Positions 14,757-21,886 of a stretch of 24,995 bases of DNA are shown here, in pieces; positions within the stretch are counted from its first letter, which is position 1; each line of letters begins with the position of its first letter. The translations under genes were made by a program, and so were the position numbers. The notes below the pieces were generated by a model. The model worked only from the letters and a program-made list of their open reading frames with translations. It had not been told where the DNA came from and ran no database searches. The DNA comes from CAZPKH01 sp964407165 (GTDB lineage Bacteria > Bacteroidota > Bacteroidia > Bacteroidales > Muribaculaceae): the NCBI GenBank assembly GCA_964407165.1, contig CAYOUJ010000034.1:1-24995 (forward strand), in the 5' to 3' direction.

Positions 14757-15545
14757 CTATTTTTTGGAGGGCCGGCCGGCGGTATTGAAATACTGCCCCT
14801 TGCCGCGCGAGCGGCGCCCGTATTGCACGGCGTGCTGAGGGCAGCAGTTGTAGCACCCCAGGCAGAGGGTGCATGCCGGGCCCCAGTGCGGGCCCGCGTC
14901 GTCCACCACAATATTATTGTAAGGGCACACCTTTGCGCACCGTCCGCAGCTGACGCAGGCGTCGGTGGCGTGAAATTTTTTCGGCTTTATGTCGAGGCGG
15001 CGGAAGAGGGGATAGATGGCGCTCTTGATGCGCGGCAGCGGGCCTATGTGCACGTCGTCGACCCCGGGGCCGTCGGCGGTGATGCTCTCGGCCACGGCCT
15101 GCACGCGCGGGGGCATGGCATCGAGCTTGGCGTGGAGCTCGTCGGGGTCGTCGACGTTGAATCCCGGCAGAAGCACGTACACGTCGGGCATGGTCACCGA
15201 GTAGGTGGAGCGCACCGTCCATCCCTTGCCGGCGAGCAAACGGCGGAACGAGCGGTGTGTCATGCCCACCTCGTCGCCGCAGGTCATCACGGCGTAGTGC
15301 ACTGTGTCGGAGGGGAAGGTGCCGGCGGGGAGGCGGTCGATGAAGTCTGCCATCGCAGGCGCCACGCCCCAGGAGTAGACGGGAAACATCCACACCACCC
15401 GGCGAGTACCCCCGGGCACTGTCAGCGGCTCGCGGCCGAGCAGTAGGTCGCCGCGGAGGTCGGCGATGTCGGCCTCCCCGAGATGCCCGGCGAGCAGCCG
15501 TGCCACCTGCCGCGTGTTGCCGCAGCCTGAAAAACAAATTATCAT
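14757..15545 (-). CDS. EFR1 family flavodoxin-ferredoxin protein
   Basis: A 262-residue predicted electron carrier. The N-terminal part is flavodoxin-like (FSGCGNTRQVARLLA for the FMN phosphate loop, then MFPVYSWGVAPAM). The C-terminal part carries two [4Fe-4S] motifs. The first is Cys197, 200, 203 and 207 (CVSCGRCAKVCP), and the second is Cys225, 228, 231 and 235 (CTLCLGCYNCCP). This is the EFR1 family arrangement. It likely transfers electrons in the cytoplasm, with partner unknown. Placement with an iron/cobalamin ABC ATPase suggests a shared metal or corrinoid theme, which is inference only. Confidence 0.9.
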   Translation of the reverse strand: MIICFSGCGNTRQVARLLAGHLGEADIADLRGDLLLGREPLTVPGGTRRVVWMFPVYSWGVAPAMADFIDRLPAGTFPSDTVHYAVMTCGDEVGMTHRSFRRLLAGKGWTVRSTYSVTMPDVYVLLPGFNVDDPDELHAKLDAMPPRVQAVAESITADGPGVDDVHIGPLPRIKSAIYPLFRRLDIKPKKFHATDACVSCGRCAKVCPYNNIVVDDAGPHWGPACTLCLGCYNCCPQHAVQYGRRSRGKGQYFNTAGRPSKK

Positions 15546-15560
15546 AAAAGCCTGTTGTTG

Positions 15561-15629
15561 TCGAGATTAATCGATTATTATCGATTATTATCGATGTTGT
15601 CGATTGTAATCGAAATTAATCGATGATTA
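15561..15629. repeat. 10-bp TCGATTATTA tandem array after the DUF2027-Smr stop codon
   Basis: The word TCGA recurs at 15561, 15571, 15581, 15591, 15600, 15610 and 15620, giving seven units of 9-10 bp. Read on the minus strand the array begins at the DUF2027-Smr stop codon as TAATCATCGAT. Exactly the same eleven bases open the array at 21884 on the plus strand after another stop codon. Many units are self-complementary, so several hairpins are possible. Confidence 0.88.
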
Positions 15630-16682
15630 CCTGATAGTTACCTGCGTGGCGCCGAATCCGTATTGCTGGAACGAAGCGTCCTGCACGTCGTGCCCTTTGT
15701 AGCGGTGCGTCAACTCCTTCATCAAGGCGCTGCGGAGAACCCCTTCACCTTTGCCGTGGATGAACACTATCTTCTGCCCGTGATTGCGCAGGTTGGCGTC
15801 CATGACGCGGCGAAACTCGTCGATCTGCAGATTGAGCATGTCGGCTGCCGATAGGCCGCGGGTGTTGTCGAGCAGCTGGTTGATGTGGAGGTCAACCTCG
15901 ATGATGTCACCATTGCGGCGCTCCTTGCGCTTCACCACCGGCTTGCGCAGGGGTTTGCGGGGGCGGTCGGCGCTCTTGACTCGCGGCTCGGTCTGGCGCA
16001 GCTTCTCCTCGAGAGCCTGCGGGCGCACGGGCACGTCGTCTTTTACAATGTCGAGGGCTATCACCTGGCTCTCAAAGTAGATGTTGTCGCGGAAGCAGTG
16101 GAGCTTGCAGAACTTGGTGGTGTCCATCTTGTATTCCACGGCTCCCGGGGCCTTGATGGCGAATTCGCGGCCGCGCTTGAAGGCTATGTACTGCACGGCC
16201 ACGTGATCCATCTGCGTCAGGTCGGAGCGCAGCACCTCCCCCACATACACTTGCATGTTAGGCTCGACCACGCCGGCATAGCGGGTGGTCCACCCCTCGG
16301 CCTCGTTGGCGCGGGTGAGGTAGCTTATATAAAGGAAGTAGTTAGAGTCGTTGACGATGAAGGCGTCGAAGTCGGTCTTCGACAGCTGCTTGATGTCCAC
16401 CGGCTCGAAGGCGAGGACAATGTTTAGCGAGTCGCCCTCGGGCGTCTCTATTATCTCCTCCGGCTCCGGCTCCGGTTCTTCGCTGTTCGCTGTTCGCTGT
16501 TCGCTGCCGGCGGTTCGCTGTTCGCTATTCGCTGTTCGCTCCTGGACCACCACGCACTCTCGCAGTGGCATGGGTGTGTCGAAACCGTCGTCGTCCACAA
16601 TGGCCATATTGCCCTCTATTCTAAGTATCTTGCCGCCACCCACTTCGTTGAGGTAGCGTACTATATCTCCCGGTTTTGCCAT
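15627..16682 (-). CDS. DUF2027 and Smr domain protein with in-frame heptamer repeat
   Basis: A 351-residue cytoplasmic protein. The N terminus (MAKPGDIVRYLNEVGGGKI) is a small beta barrel of the DUF2027 type. A middle domain spans about 85-220. A basic proline-rich linker leads to a C-terminal Smr domain (about 265-351) with EVDLHINQL, IVFIHGKGEGVLRSALM and FGATQVTI, the fold of the MutS2 C-terminal nicking or RNA-cleaving domain. Residues 48-68 are three copies of the heptapeptide (E/Q)RTA(N/G)SE, encoded by nine 7-bp units at 16479-16541. An acidic EPEPEPEE stretch follows. The repeat looks like an insertion into an existing linker. The nucleic-acid target is unknown. Confidence 0.9.
   Translation of the reverse strand: MAKPGDIVRYLNEVGGGKILRIEGNMAIVDDDGFDTPMPLRECVVVQERTANSEQRTAGSEQRTANSEEPEPEPEEIIETPEGDSLNIVLAFEPVDIKQLSKTDFDAFIVNDSNYFLYISYLTRANEAEGWTTRYAGVVEPNMQVYVGEVLRSDLTQMDHVAVQYIAFKRGREFAIKAPGAVEYKMDTTKFCKLHCFRDNIYFESQVIALDIVKDDVPVRPQALEEKLRQTEPRVKSADRPRKPLRKPVVKRKERRNGDIIEVDLHINQLLDNTRGLSAADMLNLQIDEFRRVMDANLRNHGQKIVFIHGKGEGVLRSALMKELTHRYKGHDVQDASFQQYGFGATQVTIR
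16479..16541. repeat. Nine 7-bp units TTCGCTG inside the DUF2027-Smr gene
   Basis: Nine consecutive heptamers fill the 63 bases. Six are TTCGCTG; one is TTCGCTA, one TTCGCTC and one CCGGCGG. 63 is divisible by three, so the frame is kept. A change of one unit would shift the frame downstream of residue 68. Confidence 0.93.
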
Positions 16683-16704
16683 GATTGAAATGCTTTTTAG
16701 GCTG

Positions 16705-16712
16705 CAAAATTA
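16705..16712 (-). promoter_or_regulatory. -7 box of the DUF2027-Smr gene
   Basis: On the minus strand this reads TAATTTTG, matching TAnnTTTG, 22 bases upstream of the ATG at 16682. Confidence 0.5.
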
Positions 16713-16814
16713 CTAAAAAGATTGCATAGAGCGGCGAGAGGGGAGTTAAGAGATAAGCGGCGAAATGTTAAAAAGTTAAAAAATTAGGAAAAAGCAAACT
16801 TCTTTTGGGTTTTA

Positions 16815-16846
16815 TTTGTCTAAAATTCAAAAAAAGCGTACCTTTG
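16815..16846 (+). promoter_or_regulatory. Promoter of the OmpA-family gene
   Basis: TTTG at 16815-16818, a 20-base spacer and TACCTTTG at 16839-16846 fit the full Bacteroidetes consensus (TTTG, N19-21, TAnnTTTG). The leader to the ATG at 16957 would be about 105 bases, long for this window. It is the best promoter seen, in keeping with an abundant porin. Confidence 0.85.
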
Positions 16847-16956
16847 CCGCGAATTATGCGGAGGTATGCTATAACTGTCACATACTCTGCAAATGTAATT
16901 CATTTCCACATCATTTCATACGCTTCAACTCAAAACACAAATTCAATAATTTCAGT

Positions 16957-18177
16957 ATGAAAAAACGTACTCTCTTAGGCGCACTGTGTGCCGTAGCGCT
17001 CAGCCAGGCCGCTATGGCACAGACTGCTACTGACGTTACCTATGTCGAGGATCCCTCACAGGGCTATGTCTTCAACAAGTTTAGTGACAACTGGTTTATC
17101 ACCGGTGAAGGTGGTGTGGCCATTGAGTTTAACCAGAACGACTCCAAGCGCGACTTCATGGATCGTTTCGCACCCGCTGCATCCCTGTACGTTGGCAAGT
17201 GGTTCTCGCCCATCATCGCCCTCCGCATCGGCTGCAACTTCCTCCAGGTCAAGAACCTCTCCGAGAACCCTGACTTCGGCCGCCTCGACGAACCCACATA
17301 CGACGGCCTCTACAAGCAGAAATTCAGCCAGGTAGGCCCCGTCGCCGACGCTATGATCAACCTCACCAACTGGTGGTGCGGCTACCGCCCCGGCCGTATC
17401 TATAACGCCATCATCTACGGCGGTGCAGGCGGCTACTGGTCGTTCTACAAGGCATACGACGAAAACGACAACCCCGACGGCTGGAAGTCGACCCACGACC
17501 GCGTACTCACCGTCCGCGCCGGCCTCATCAACCAGTTCAACATCACCAAGCACTTCGCGCTGTCGCTCGACATCCGCTATAGCGCCGTTGACACCCGCCG
17601 CCGCTTCGACAGCTATGTCAACAACCGTACCAGCAACGTCCTCCAGGCCTACATCGGCGCAACCTACTTCTTCAACCGCACCGACTGGAGCGCTCCCGTC
17701 GTTCCCGTCTGCCCGCCGGCTGAGGACTGCAGCGCCTACAAGCAGGCCCTTGACGACGCCAACGCACGCATCAGCGAGCTCGAGCGCCAGCTCGACGCCT
17801 GCCTCAAGCGCCCCACCGCTCCCTCCGTTGTCGAGACCGTCGAGAAAGAGGCTCCCCTCTGCACCATCTACTTCCCCATCGGCGTCAGCAAGCTGACCAA
17901 GGAGGATGAGAACGTCCTCTGCGCCGTTGCCGAGGTTATGAAGGGGAACCCCTCGCAGAAGTACACCGTCACCGGCTGGGCTGACAACTACACCGGCAAC
18001 GACGAAATCAACACCCGCCTCCGCAAGGCCCGTGCCGCCAGCGCCTCCAAGCAGCTCCAGAACTGCGGCGTCAGCGAGAACCAGCTCAACGTTACCATCA
18101 ACAACGGTAACCTCAGCGACCTCGGCGAGAAGTTCGTCGCCCTCGACCGCGCTGTCACCATCGAGAAGACCAAGTAA
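16957..18177 (+). CDS. OmpA family outer-membrane protein
   Basis: A 406-residue protein with signal peptide MKKRTLLGALCAVALSQAAMA. The ATG at 16957 is chosen over an in-frame extension to 16816 because the latter would begin inside the promoter. The N-terminal half is a predicted outer-membrane beta barrel with aromatic-rich alternating strands. A short heptad-rich linker (YKQALDDANARISELERQLDACLKR) precedes the C-terminal OmpA peptidoglycan-binding domain: CTIYFPIGVSKLT, then GWADNYTGNDEINTRLRKARA with the conserved Asp and Arg that contact peptidoglycan. Two cysteines flank the linker. It likely anchors the outer membrane to the wall. Its codon choice looks like that of a highly expressed gene (frequent ATC, AAC, TAC, CGC and GGC). 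Confidence 0.92.
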   Translation: MKKRTLLGALCAVALSQAAMAQTATDVTYVEDPSQGYVFNKFSDNWFITGEGGVAIEFNQNDSKRDFMDRFAPAASLYVGKWFSPIIALRIGCNFLQVKNLSENPDFGRLDEPTYDGLYKQKFSQVGPVADAMINLTNWWCGYRPGRIYNAIIYGGAGGYWSFYKAYDENDNPDGWKSTHDRVLTVRAGLINQFNITKHFALSLDIRYSAVDTRRRFDSYVNNRTSNVLQAYIGATYFFNRTDWSAPVVPVCPPAEDCSAYKQALDDANARISELERQLDACLKRPTAPSVVETVEKEAPLCTIYFPIGVSKLTKEDENVLCAVAEVMKGNPSQKYTVTGWADNYTGNDEINTRLRKARAASASKQLQNCGVSENQLNVTINNGNLSDLGEKFVALDRAVTIEKTK

Positions 18178-18200
18178 TCACTACTTCACTCATTTATACA

Positions 18201-18236
18201 CCAAATGCTGAGCACGCCCGCGTGCTTGGCATTTGG
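18201..18236 (+). terminator. Hairpin terminator after the OmpA-family gene
   Basis: A continuous 16-bp stem with two G-T pairs runs 18201-18216 against 18221-18236 around the loop CCCG (outer arms CCAAATGC and GCATTTGG, inner arms GCACG and CGTGC). It lies 23 bases after the stop and 20 bases before the next ATG. There is no uridine tract, so termination efficiency is uncertain. Confidence 0.7.
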
Positions 18237-18256
18237 CATATATAGCCCCCGCCCCC

Positions 18257-19294
18257 ATGGTCTACATCATACGCAACGGCAAGCAGTTCGGCCCTTACAC
18301 CGAGCAGACGGTCTACCGGTTTGTCTCTGACGGCCAGGCGCTGCTCAGCGACACCGTCTATATCATAGACAACGGTCGCACGGTCACCGTGCGCGAGCTG
18401 ATGCGTATGTGGGGCTGGAATCCGGTGATAGGCCATGCCGGCGGCCTGTTCAAGCAGCTGGGACAGATAGGCCCCGAGCTTATCATACCCACCAAGGCCA
18501 TAGCCGGCCACAACTGGCTAAGCGACAAGCGCCTGCTCATGCTCGCCGTGGTGGGCCTGACACCCACGCTGTTGATGACGCTGCCCCTGGGCGGGTTTGT
18601 GCTCTTCTATCTCGTGGCCCTCTATTTCTCGGTCATCTGGGCCATATTCTTCTATTACTTCTTCAAGACCGGGCAGGTGAAGATGAGCACCACTCTGGTA
18701 GTTTTCTTCGCCACACAGATCTTCGTGTTCCTGGTGTGGGACTTGCTTGGGCTAGTCAGCCTCAATCCATTCTATTGGATACTCGACAAGGGGAACCTGC
18801 TGCTCGACTTCCTCGGCTTCACTTTCGGCGTGGGCCTGAGCGAGGAGTTTGTCAAGGCTCTGCCGCTGCTCATCATCGCCGCGCGCGCCCGGCAGCCGCT
18901 GATACCACAGACGCTTGTCTACTACGGACTTATGTCGGGTATCGGCTTCGGCGTCTTCGAGGGCGTGCAATACCAGATGACCGTAAACGTGGAGCTGGAC
19001 TACGACGCCGCCTTCTTCATGAACATTGCGCGTCTGACATCGCTCCCCTTCCTGCACGCCGTCTGGTGCGGCATCGCCGGCTATTTTATCTCCTTCGCCA
19101 AGCTGTATCCGCGCTACCGCCTTTCACTCTACACCCTGGCCATAGCCGTGCCGGCCGTGCTCCACGGGCTCTATGACACCTTCTGCGGGATGCCTTTCGG
19201 CATGTTTATAATCGTGCCTATCACTTTCCTTGCTGTAATACTGCTTATTACTTACCTCCGCCAGGGCGCCGTCTACCAGTCGCGCCTCAAATAA
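18257..19294 (+). CDS. GYF_2 domain fused to a PrsW-type membrane protease
   Basis: A 345-residue protein starting at the ATG at 18257; a TTG further upstream at 18233 lies in the terminator stem and is rejected. The first ~55 residues (VYIIRNGKQFGPYTEQTVYRFVSDG) match the GYF_2 small binding domain common in Bacteroidetes membrane proteins. About eight membrane segments follow. PrsW family motifs are LSEEFVKALPLL with Glu196-Glu197, GFGVFEGVQY with Glu235, LPFLHAVWCG with His267 and VLHGLYD with His303, which are proposed metal-binding or catalytic residues in this intramembrane metalloprotease superfamily. The substrate is unknown. pgpA follows after 12 bases, so the two are probably co-transcribed. 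Confidence 0.87.
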   Translation: MVYIIRNGKQFGPYTEQTVYRFVSDGQALLSDTVYIIDNGRTVTVRELMRMWGWNPVIGHAGGLFKQLGQIGPELIIPTKAIAGHNWLSDKRLLMLAVVGLTPTLLMTLPLGGFVLFYLVALYFSVIWAIFFYYFFKTGQVKMSTTLVVFFATQIFVFLVWDLLGLVSLNPFYWILDKGNLLLDFLGFTFGVGLSEEFVKALPLLIIAARARQPLIPQTLVYYGLMSGIGFGVFEGVQYQMTVNVELDYDAAFFMNIARLTSLPFLHAVWCGIAGYFISFAKLYPRYRLSLYTLAIAVPAVLHGLYDTFCGMPFGMFIIVPITFLAVILLITYLRQGAVYQSRLK

Positions 19295-19306
19295 CCTACC
19301 GTCACC

Positions 19307-19810
19307 ATGAGCAACAACAACTTTCACGATCCATCCGGTGTCCCCAAGTTCCACTTGTGGCTCTCCACCGGCCTCGGCACCGGCTTCGCCCCCTGGGCCC
19401 CCGGCACCGCCGGCGCCCTGTTCGCACTTGTCATCTGGTACGTGCTCTACTTGCTGCTGCCCGTCGTCACCCTGTGGTGGGTGACCCTCGGCCTTATCGT
19501 CGTCACCACGGTGGTGGGGGCGTGGACCTCCAACGTCATGGAGCGCTACTGGGGCGAAGACCCGCGGGCGGTCAACATCGACGAGTTTGTGGGCACGTGG
19601 ATCCCCCTGCTCGCGGCCCCTGCCGGCCCTGATACGTGGTGGCTGGCCCTGCTTGGCTTCGCTCTGTTCCGTATAATCGACATCTTCAAGCCGTTAGGGT
19701 GCCGCGCCATGGAACGCATCCCGCACGGCTGGGGCGTGATGATGGACGACGTGCTCGCCGGCGCCTACGCCCTCTTCATCGTCATGGCCGTCCGCCTCCT
19801 CTTCCTGTAA
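19307..19810 (+). CDS. pgpA: Phosphatidylglycerophosphatase A
   Basis: Removes the phosphate from phosphatidylglycerol phosphate to make phosphatidylglycerol at the inner membrane. The 167-residue protein has the family blocks GTGFAPWAPGTAGAL near 24-38, DPRAVNIDEFVGTW near 85-98, RIIDIFKPLGCR near 122-133, and GWGVMMDDVLAG near 141-152. Three or four membrane segments are visible. Length is normal. It follows the PrsW-type gene by 12 bases. The other two phospholipid genes psd and pssA lie about 350 bases downstream on the same strand. Confidence 0.95.
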   Translation: MSNNNFHDPSGVPKFHLWLSTGLGTGFAPWAPGTAGALFALVIWYVLYLLLPVVTLWWVTLGLIVVTTVVGAWTSNVMERYWGEDPRAVNIDEFVGTWIPLLAAPAGPDTWWLALLGFALFRIIDIFKPLGCRAMERIPHGWGVMMDDVLAGAYALFIVMAVRLLFL

Positions 19811-19815
19811 ATTTT

Positions 19816-19893
19816 CTTTCAAACTCCACAAAAATGCGGGTACCCGCAAAAATATGGAGTTTGACCCCTTTCAAACTCCACAAAAATGCGGGT
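19816..19893. repeat. 26-bp direct repeat with an internal hairpin
   Basis: The 26 bases at 19816-19841 recur exactly at 19868-19893, 52 bases apart. The first copy forms a hairpin with sequence between the copies: CAAACTCCA at 19820-19828 pairs with TGGAGTTTG at 19855-19863, and GCGGGT at 19836-19841 pairs with ACCCGC at 19842-19847. It begins 6 bases after the pgpA stop codon. Confidence 0.88.
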
Positions 19894-19972
19894 GGATTAT
19901 TCTTGCCAATTAGATTGAGCTTGGCAATGGTGCAAAATTTGGGGGGTGGAAGTTGGTGATAATGAAAAAAAT

Positions 19973-20029
19973 GCGTAAATTTGCCTGCAAATCCAAACCG
20001 TCGGTTGGGATTTGCAGGCAAATTTACGC
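19973..20029. repeat. 57-base palindrome with 22-bp perfect arms and inward -7 motifs
   Basis: Arms 19973-19994 and 20008-20029 are perfect reverse complements, and the centre adds AACC-GTC-GGTT (19996-20006). Each arm contains TAAATTTG, the -7 promoter consensus, pointing inward on both strands (19976-19983 on plus, 20026-20019 on minus). The words CGTAAATTTGC also occur in the tRNA-Leu promoter at 13838-13848. Confidence 0.9.
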
Positions 20030-20119
20030 AATATGTTTATAAACAGAGAAATAACACTGTGATTAGGGGTGTAAAATGAGATTTTGAGGATTTTGTGCCG
20101 AGGTTACAAAATTATTTGC

Positions 20120-20127
20120 TATCTTTG
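20120..20127 (+). promoter_or_regulatory. -7 box of psd
   Basis: TATCTTTG is a full TAnnTTTG match. It implies a transcript start near 20132 and a leader of about 30 bases to the ATG at 20161. The -33 region is not clear. Confidence 0.65.
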
Positions 20128-20160
20128 CACTATCGTAGGAGCCGAGGTTCCCACGAGTCT

Positions 20161-20838
20161 ATGCCGATGAAAGTCAAGATACACCGCGAAGGTACGAACA
20201 TACTTTTGGTATTGGGTGCAATGTTGCTCATTATCAATGTCTTGCCATGGATGTTTATACACCCCGTGGCCATACCTGTCATCTTCACATCTGTGTCGGC
20301 TGTCTTATATGCGCTGGTGCTCAACTTCTTCCGTTCACCCCGACGCCACTTCCCCGGCGTGGATGACGGCCGCGTGGTAGTCTCCAGCGTCGACGGCCGC
20401 GTGGTGGCTCTCGAGGAGGTCTACGAGCCGGAGTGCCTGCACCGCCGATGCATACAGCTCTCGGTGTTCATGACCGTGTTCAACGTCCACGCCAACTGGT
20501 TCCCCCTCGACGGCAAGGTGATTTTCGTCAAGCATCATCCCGGGCGCTTCTATTCAGCATATCTGCCCAAGTCGAGCACTGAAAACGAGCGCTCAACCAT
20601 CATCATCAAGGCTGACAACGGCGAACAGGTGCTCGTGCGCCAGATAGCCGGTGCCATCGCCCGCCGCATAGTCACCTACGCCGAACCCGGCGACCGGGCT
20701 TCCATCGAAGACCATCTCGGCTTCATCAAGTTTGGCTCGCGCGTCGACATCTTCCTCCCCCTTGGCACTGAGGTGATGGTGAAAATTGGCGACAAGACAG
20801 TCGGCGGCATCACCCAAGTGGCGCGGATAAAAGATTGA
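20161..20838 (+). CDS. psd: Phosphatidylserine decarboxylase, short type
   Basis: Converts phosphatidylserine to phosphatidylethanolamine at the inner membrane with a pyruvoyl group made by self-cleavage. The 225-residue protein from the ATG at 20161 has two hydrophobic segments in residues 11-55, then FFRSPRR, VSSVDGRVV, FMTVFNVHANWFP and the cleavage site Gly192-Ser193 in FIKFGSRVDIFLP. The alternative ATG at 20167 (MKVKIHREG) is equally possible. An open frame reaching back to 20095 is rejected because the promoter box lies within it. pssA, which makes the substrate, follows after 22 bases. Confidence 0.93.
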   Translation: MPMKVKIHREGTNILLVLGAMLLIINVLPWMFIHPVAIPVIFTSVSAVLYALVLNFFRSPRRHFPGVDDGRVVVSSVDGRVVALEEVYEPECLHRRCIQLSVFMTVFNVHANWFPLDGKVIFVKHHPGRFYSAYLPKSSTENERSTIIIKADNGEQVLVRQIAGAIARRIVTYAEPGDRASIEDHLGFIKFGSRVDIFLPLGTEVMVKIGDKTVGGITQVARIKD

Positions 20839-20860
20839 CACACAACCACTAAACTACGCA

Positions 20861-21571
20861 ATGATAAAACGCCTAATAAAGATTATCCCCAGCACTATCA
20901 CCTGCATGAACCTCCTGTCGGGCACGCTGGCGTGCATCCTCGCCTTCCGGCTTGAGGAGACCATGCTGTGGGGGCTGACCGGCATGTACTGGGCGTTCAT
21001 CTGGATAGGCCTCGCCTCCGTCTTCGATTTCATGGACGGCGCTATGGCGCGACTGCTGCACGCTTACAGCGACATCGGCAAAGAGCTTGACTCCCTCAGC
21101 GATTTGGTCAGCTTCGGCGTGGCCCCGTCGCTGCTGCTCTTCAACGCCATCGACAGCCTCGGCGGCTCGACCGTAGTGGCCTATTGCTCGCTGTTCATCG
21201 CTGTCATGGGCGCCCTGCGCCTGGCGCGCTTCAACGTCGACACCCGCCAGACCACCTCGTTCATAGGCCTTCCCATCCCCGCAAACGCCCTGCTGTGGGT
21301 GGGAATCCTCTCGTGGATGGAGCTCCACCAGTACCCCGGCAACGTGGTGATGATCATCCTCATACTCGTCGGCGGACTGATGATGGTCAGCAACATACCA
21401 ATGTTTTCGCTGAAATTCAAGAACTTCCGCCTGCGCCAGAACTTCTGGCGGTATCTTCTTGTGGTCGCCACGGCCGTTTTCGTGCTGGTCGACGGAGTCC
21501 CCGGGCTGGCCTGGACTGTGCTGTTCTACATCCTGCTCTCCGTGGTCACCCGTACCAAAATTCAAAACTAA
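20861..21571 (+). CDS. pssA: CDP-diacylglycerol-serine O-phosphatidyltransferase
   Basis: Joins CDP-diacylglycerol and L-serine to make phosphatidylserine in the inner membrane, the step before Psd. The 236-residue protein has the full CDP-alcohol phosphatidyltransferase motif D-x2-DG-x2-AR-x8-G-x3-D-x3-D starting with DFMDGAMAR near 57-65. Further support comes from SDLVSFGVAPSLLLF, LRLARFN and GLPIPANAL, which are typical of the serine-using type. About seven to eight membrane helices are predicted. It lies between psd and a DUF4834 gene in a compact operon. Confidence 0.95.
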   Translation: MIKRLIKIIPSTITCMNLLSGTLACILAFRLEETMLWGLTGMYWAFIWIGLASVFDFMDGAMARLLHAYSDIGKELDSLSDLVSFGVAPSLLLFNAIDSLGGSTVVAYCSLFIAVMGALRLARFNVDTRQTTSFIGLPIPANALLWVGILSWMELHQYPGNVVMIILILVGGLMMVSNIPMFSLKFKNFRLRQNFWRYLLVVATAVFVLVDGVPGLAWTVLFYILLSVVTRTKIQN

Positions 21572-21583
21572 CAGCCTGTGACT

Positions 21584-21886
21584 ATGTGGCTTTTGCTGCT
21601 GCTTCTCATCCTAATCATATTCTTTTGGCCCGTCATCAAGCTGGCTTGGCGCATCAATCAAGTGCGCTCGCAGTTTAACAATATCAACCGCGAGGCCCAG
21701 CGTCAGGCCGGGCAGCATCGCCAACAGCGCCAATCGGCTCCGCGGCCTCGTAAGGTCTACACCAAAGATGATGGCGAATACGTTGACTTTGAGGAGGTAA
21801 GCGTCACCGCGGCGGAGGAGCGCAGCGAGGTGCACTACATCCCCGAGAGCCAGGTGAGCGATGCCGAGTGGGAAGAAATCAAATAA
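21584..21886 (+). CDS. DUF4834 family small membrane protein
   Basis: A 100-residue protein with one N-terminal membrane helix (MWLLLLLLILIIFFWPVIKLAW), a Gln/Arg-rich basic linker (REAQRQAGQHRQQRQ), and an acidic tail with the conserved KDDGEYVDFEEV and IPESQVSDAEWEEIK segments. This is the Bacteroidales DUF4834 pattern; function is unknown. It sits 12 bases after pssA, the usual Bacteroidales location. The ATG at 21584 is preferred to a GTG two codons earlier. The stop codon opens a tandem array (21884-21935). Confidence 0.82.
   Translation: MWLLLLLLILIIFFWPVIKLAWRINQVRSQFNNINREAQRQAGQHRQQRQSAPRPRKVYTKDDGEYVDFEEVSVTAAEERSEVHYIPESQVSDAEWEEIK

Larger units (their letters stand above)
19811..20160. 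other. 350-base intergenic region between pgpA and psd
   Basis: No convincing coding region is seen. It holds the 26-bp direct repeats (19816-19893), a TTGCCAA/TTGGCAA inverted pair (19903-19909 with 19921-19927), the 57-base palindrome (19973-20029) and the psd promoter box (20120-20127). It is much more AT-rich than the flanking genes. Confidence 0.8.

Noticed and set aside
16816..16956. N-terminal extension of the OmpA-family protein
   Set aside because: It begins inside the promoter; the signal peptide starts at 16957.
16847..16956. Riboswitch or attenuator in the ~105-base OmpA leader
   Set aside because: No strong stem, conserved riboswitch core or leader peptide was recognised; a long leader is common for porin genes.
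20095..20160. Longer psd reading frame starting at 20095
   Set aside because: The psd -7 promoter box (20120-20127) lies inside this extension, and family members start close to the KIHREG segment.
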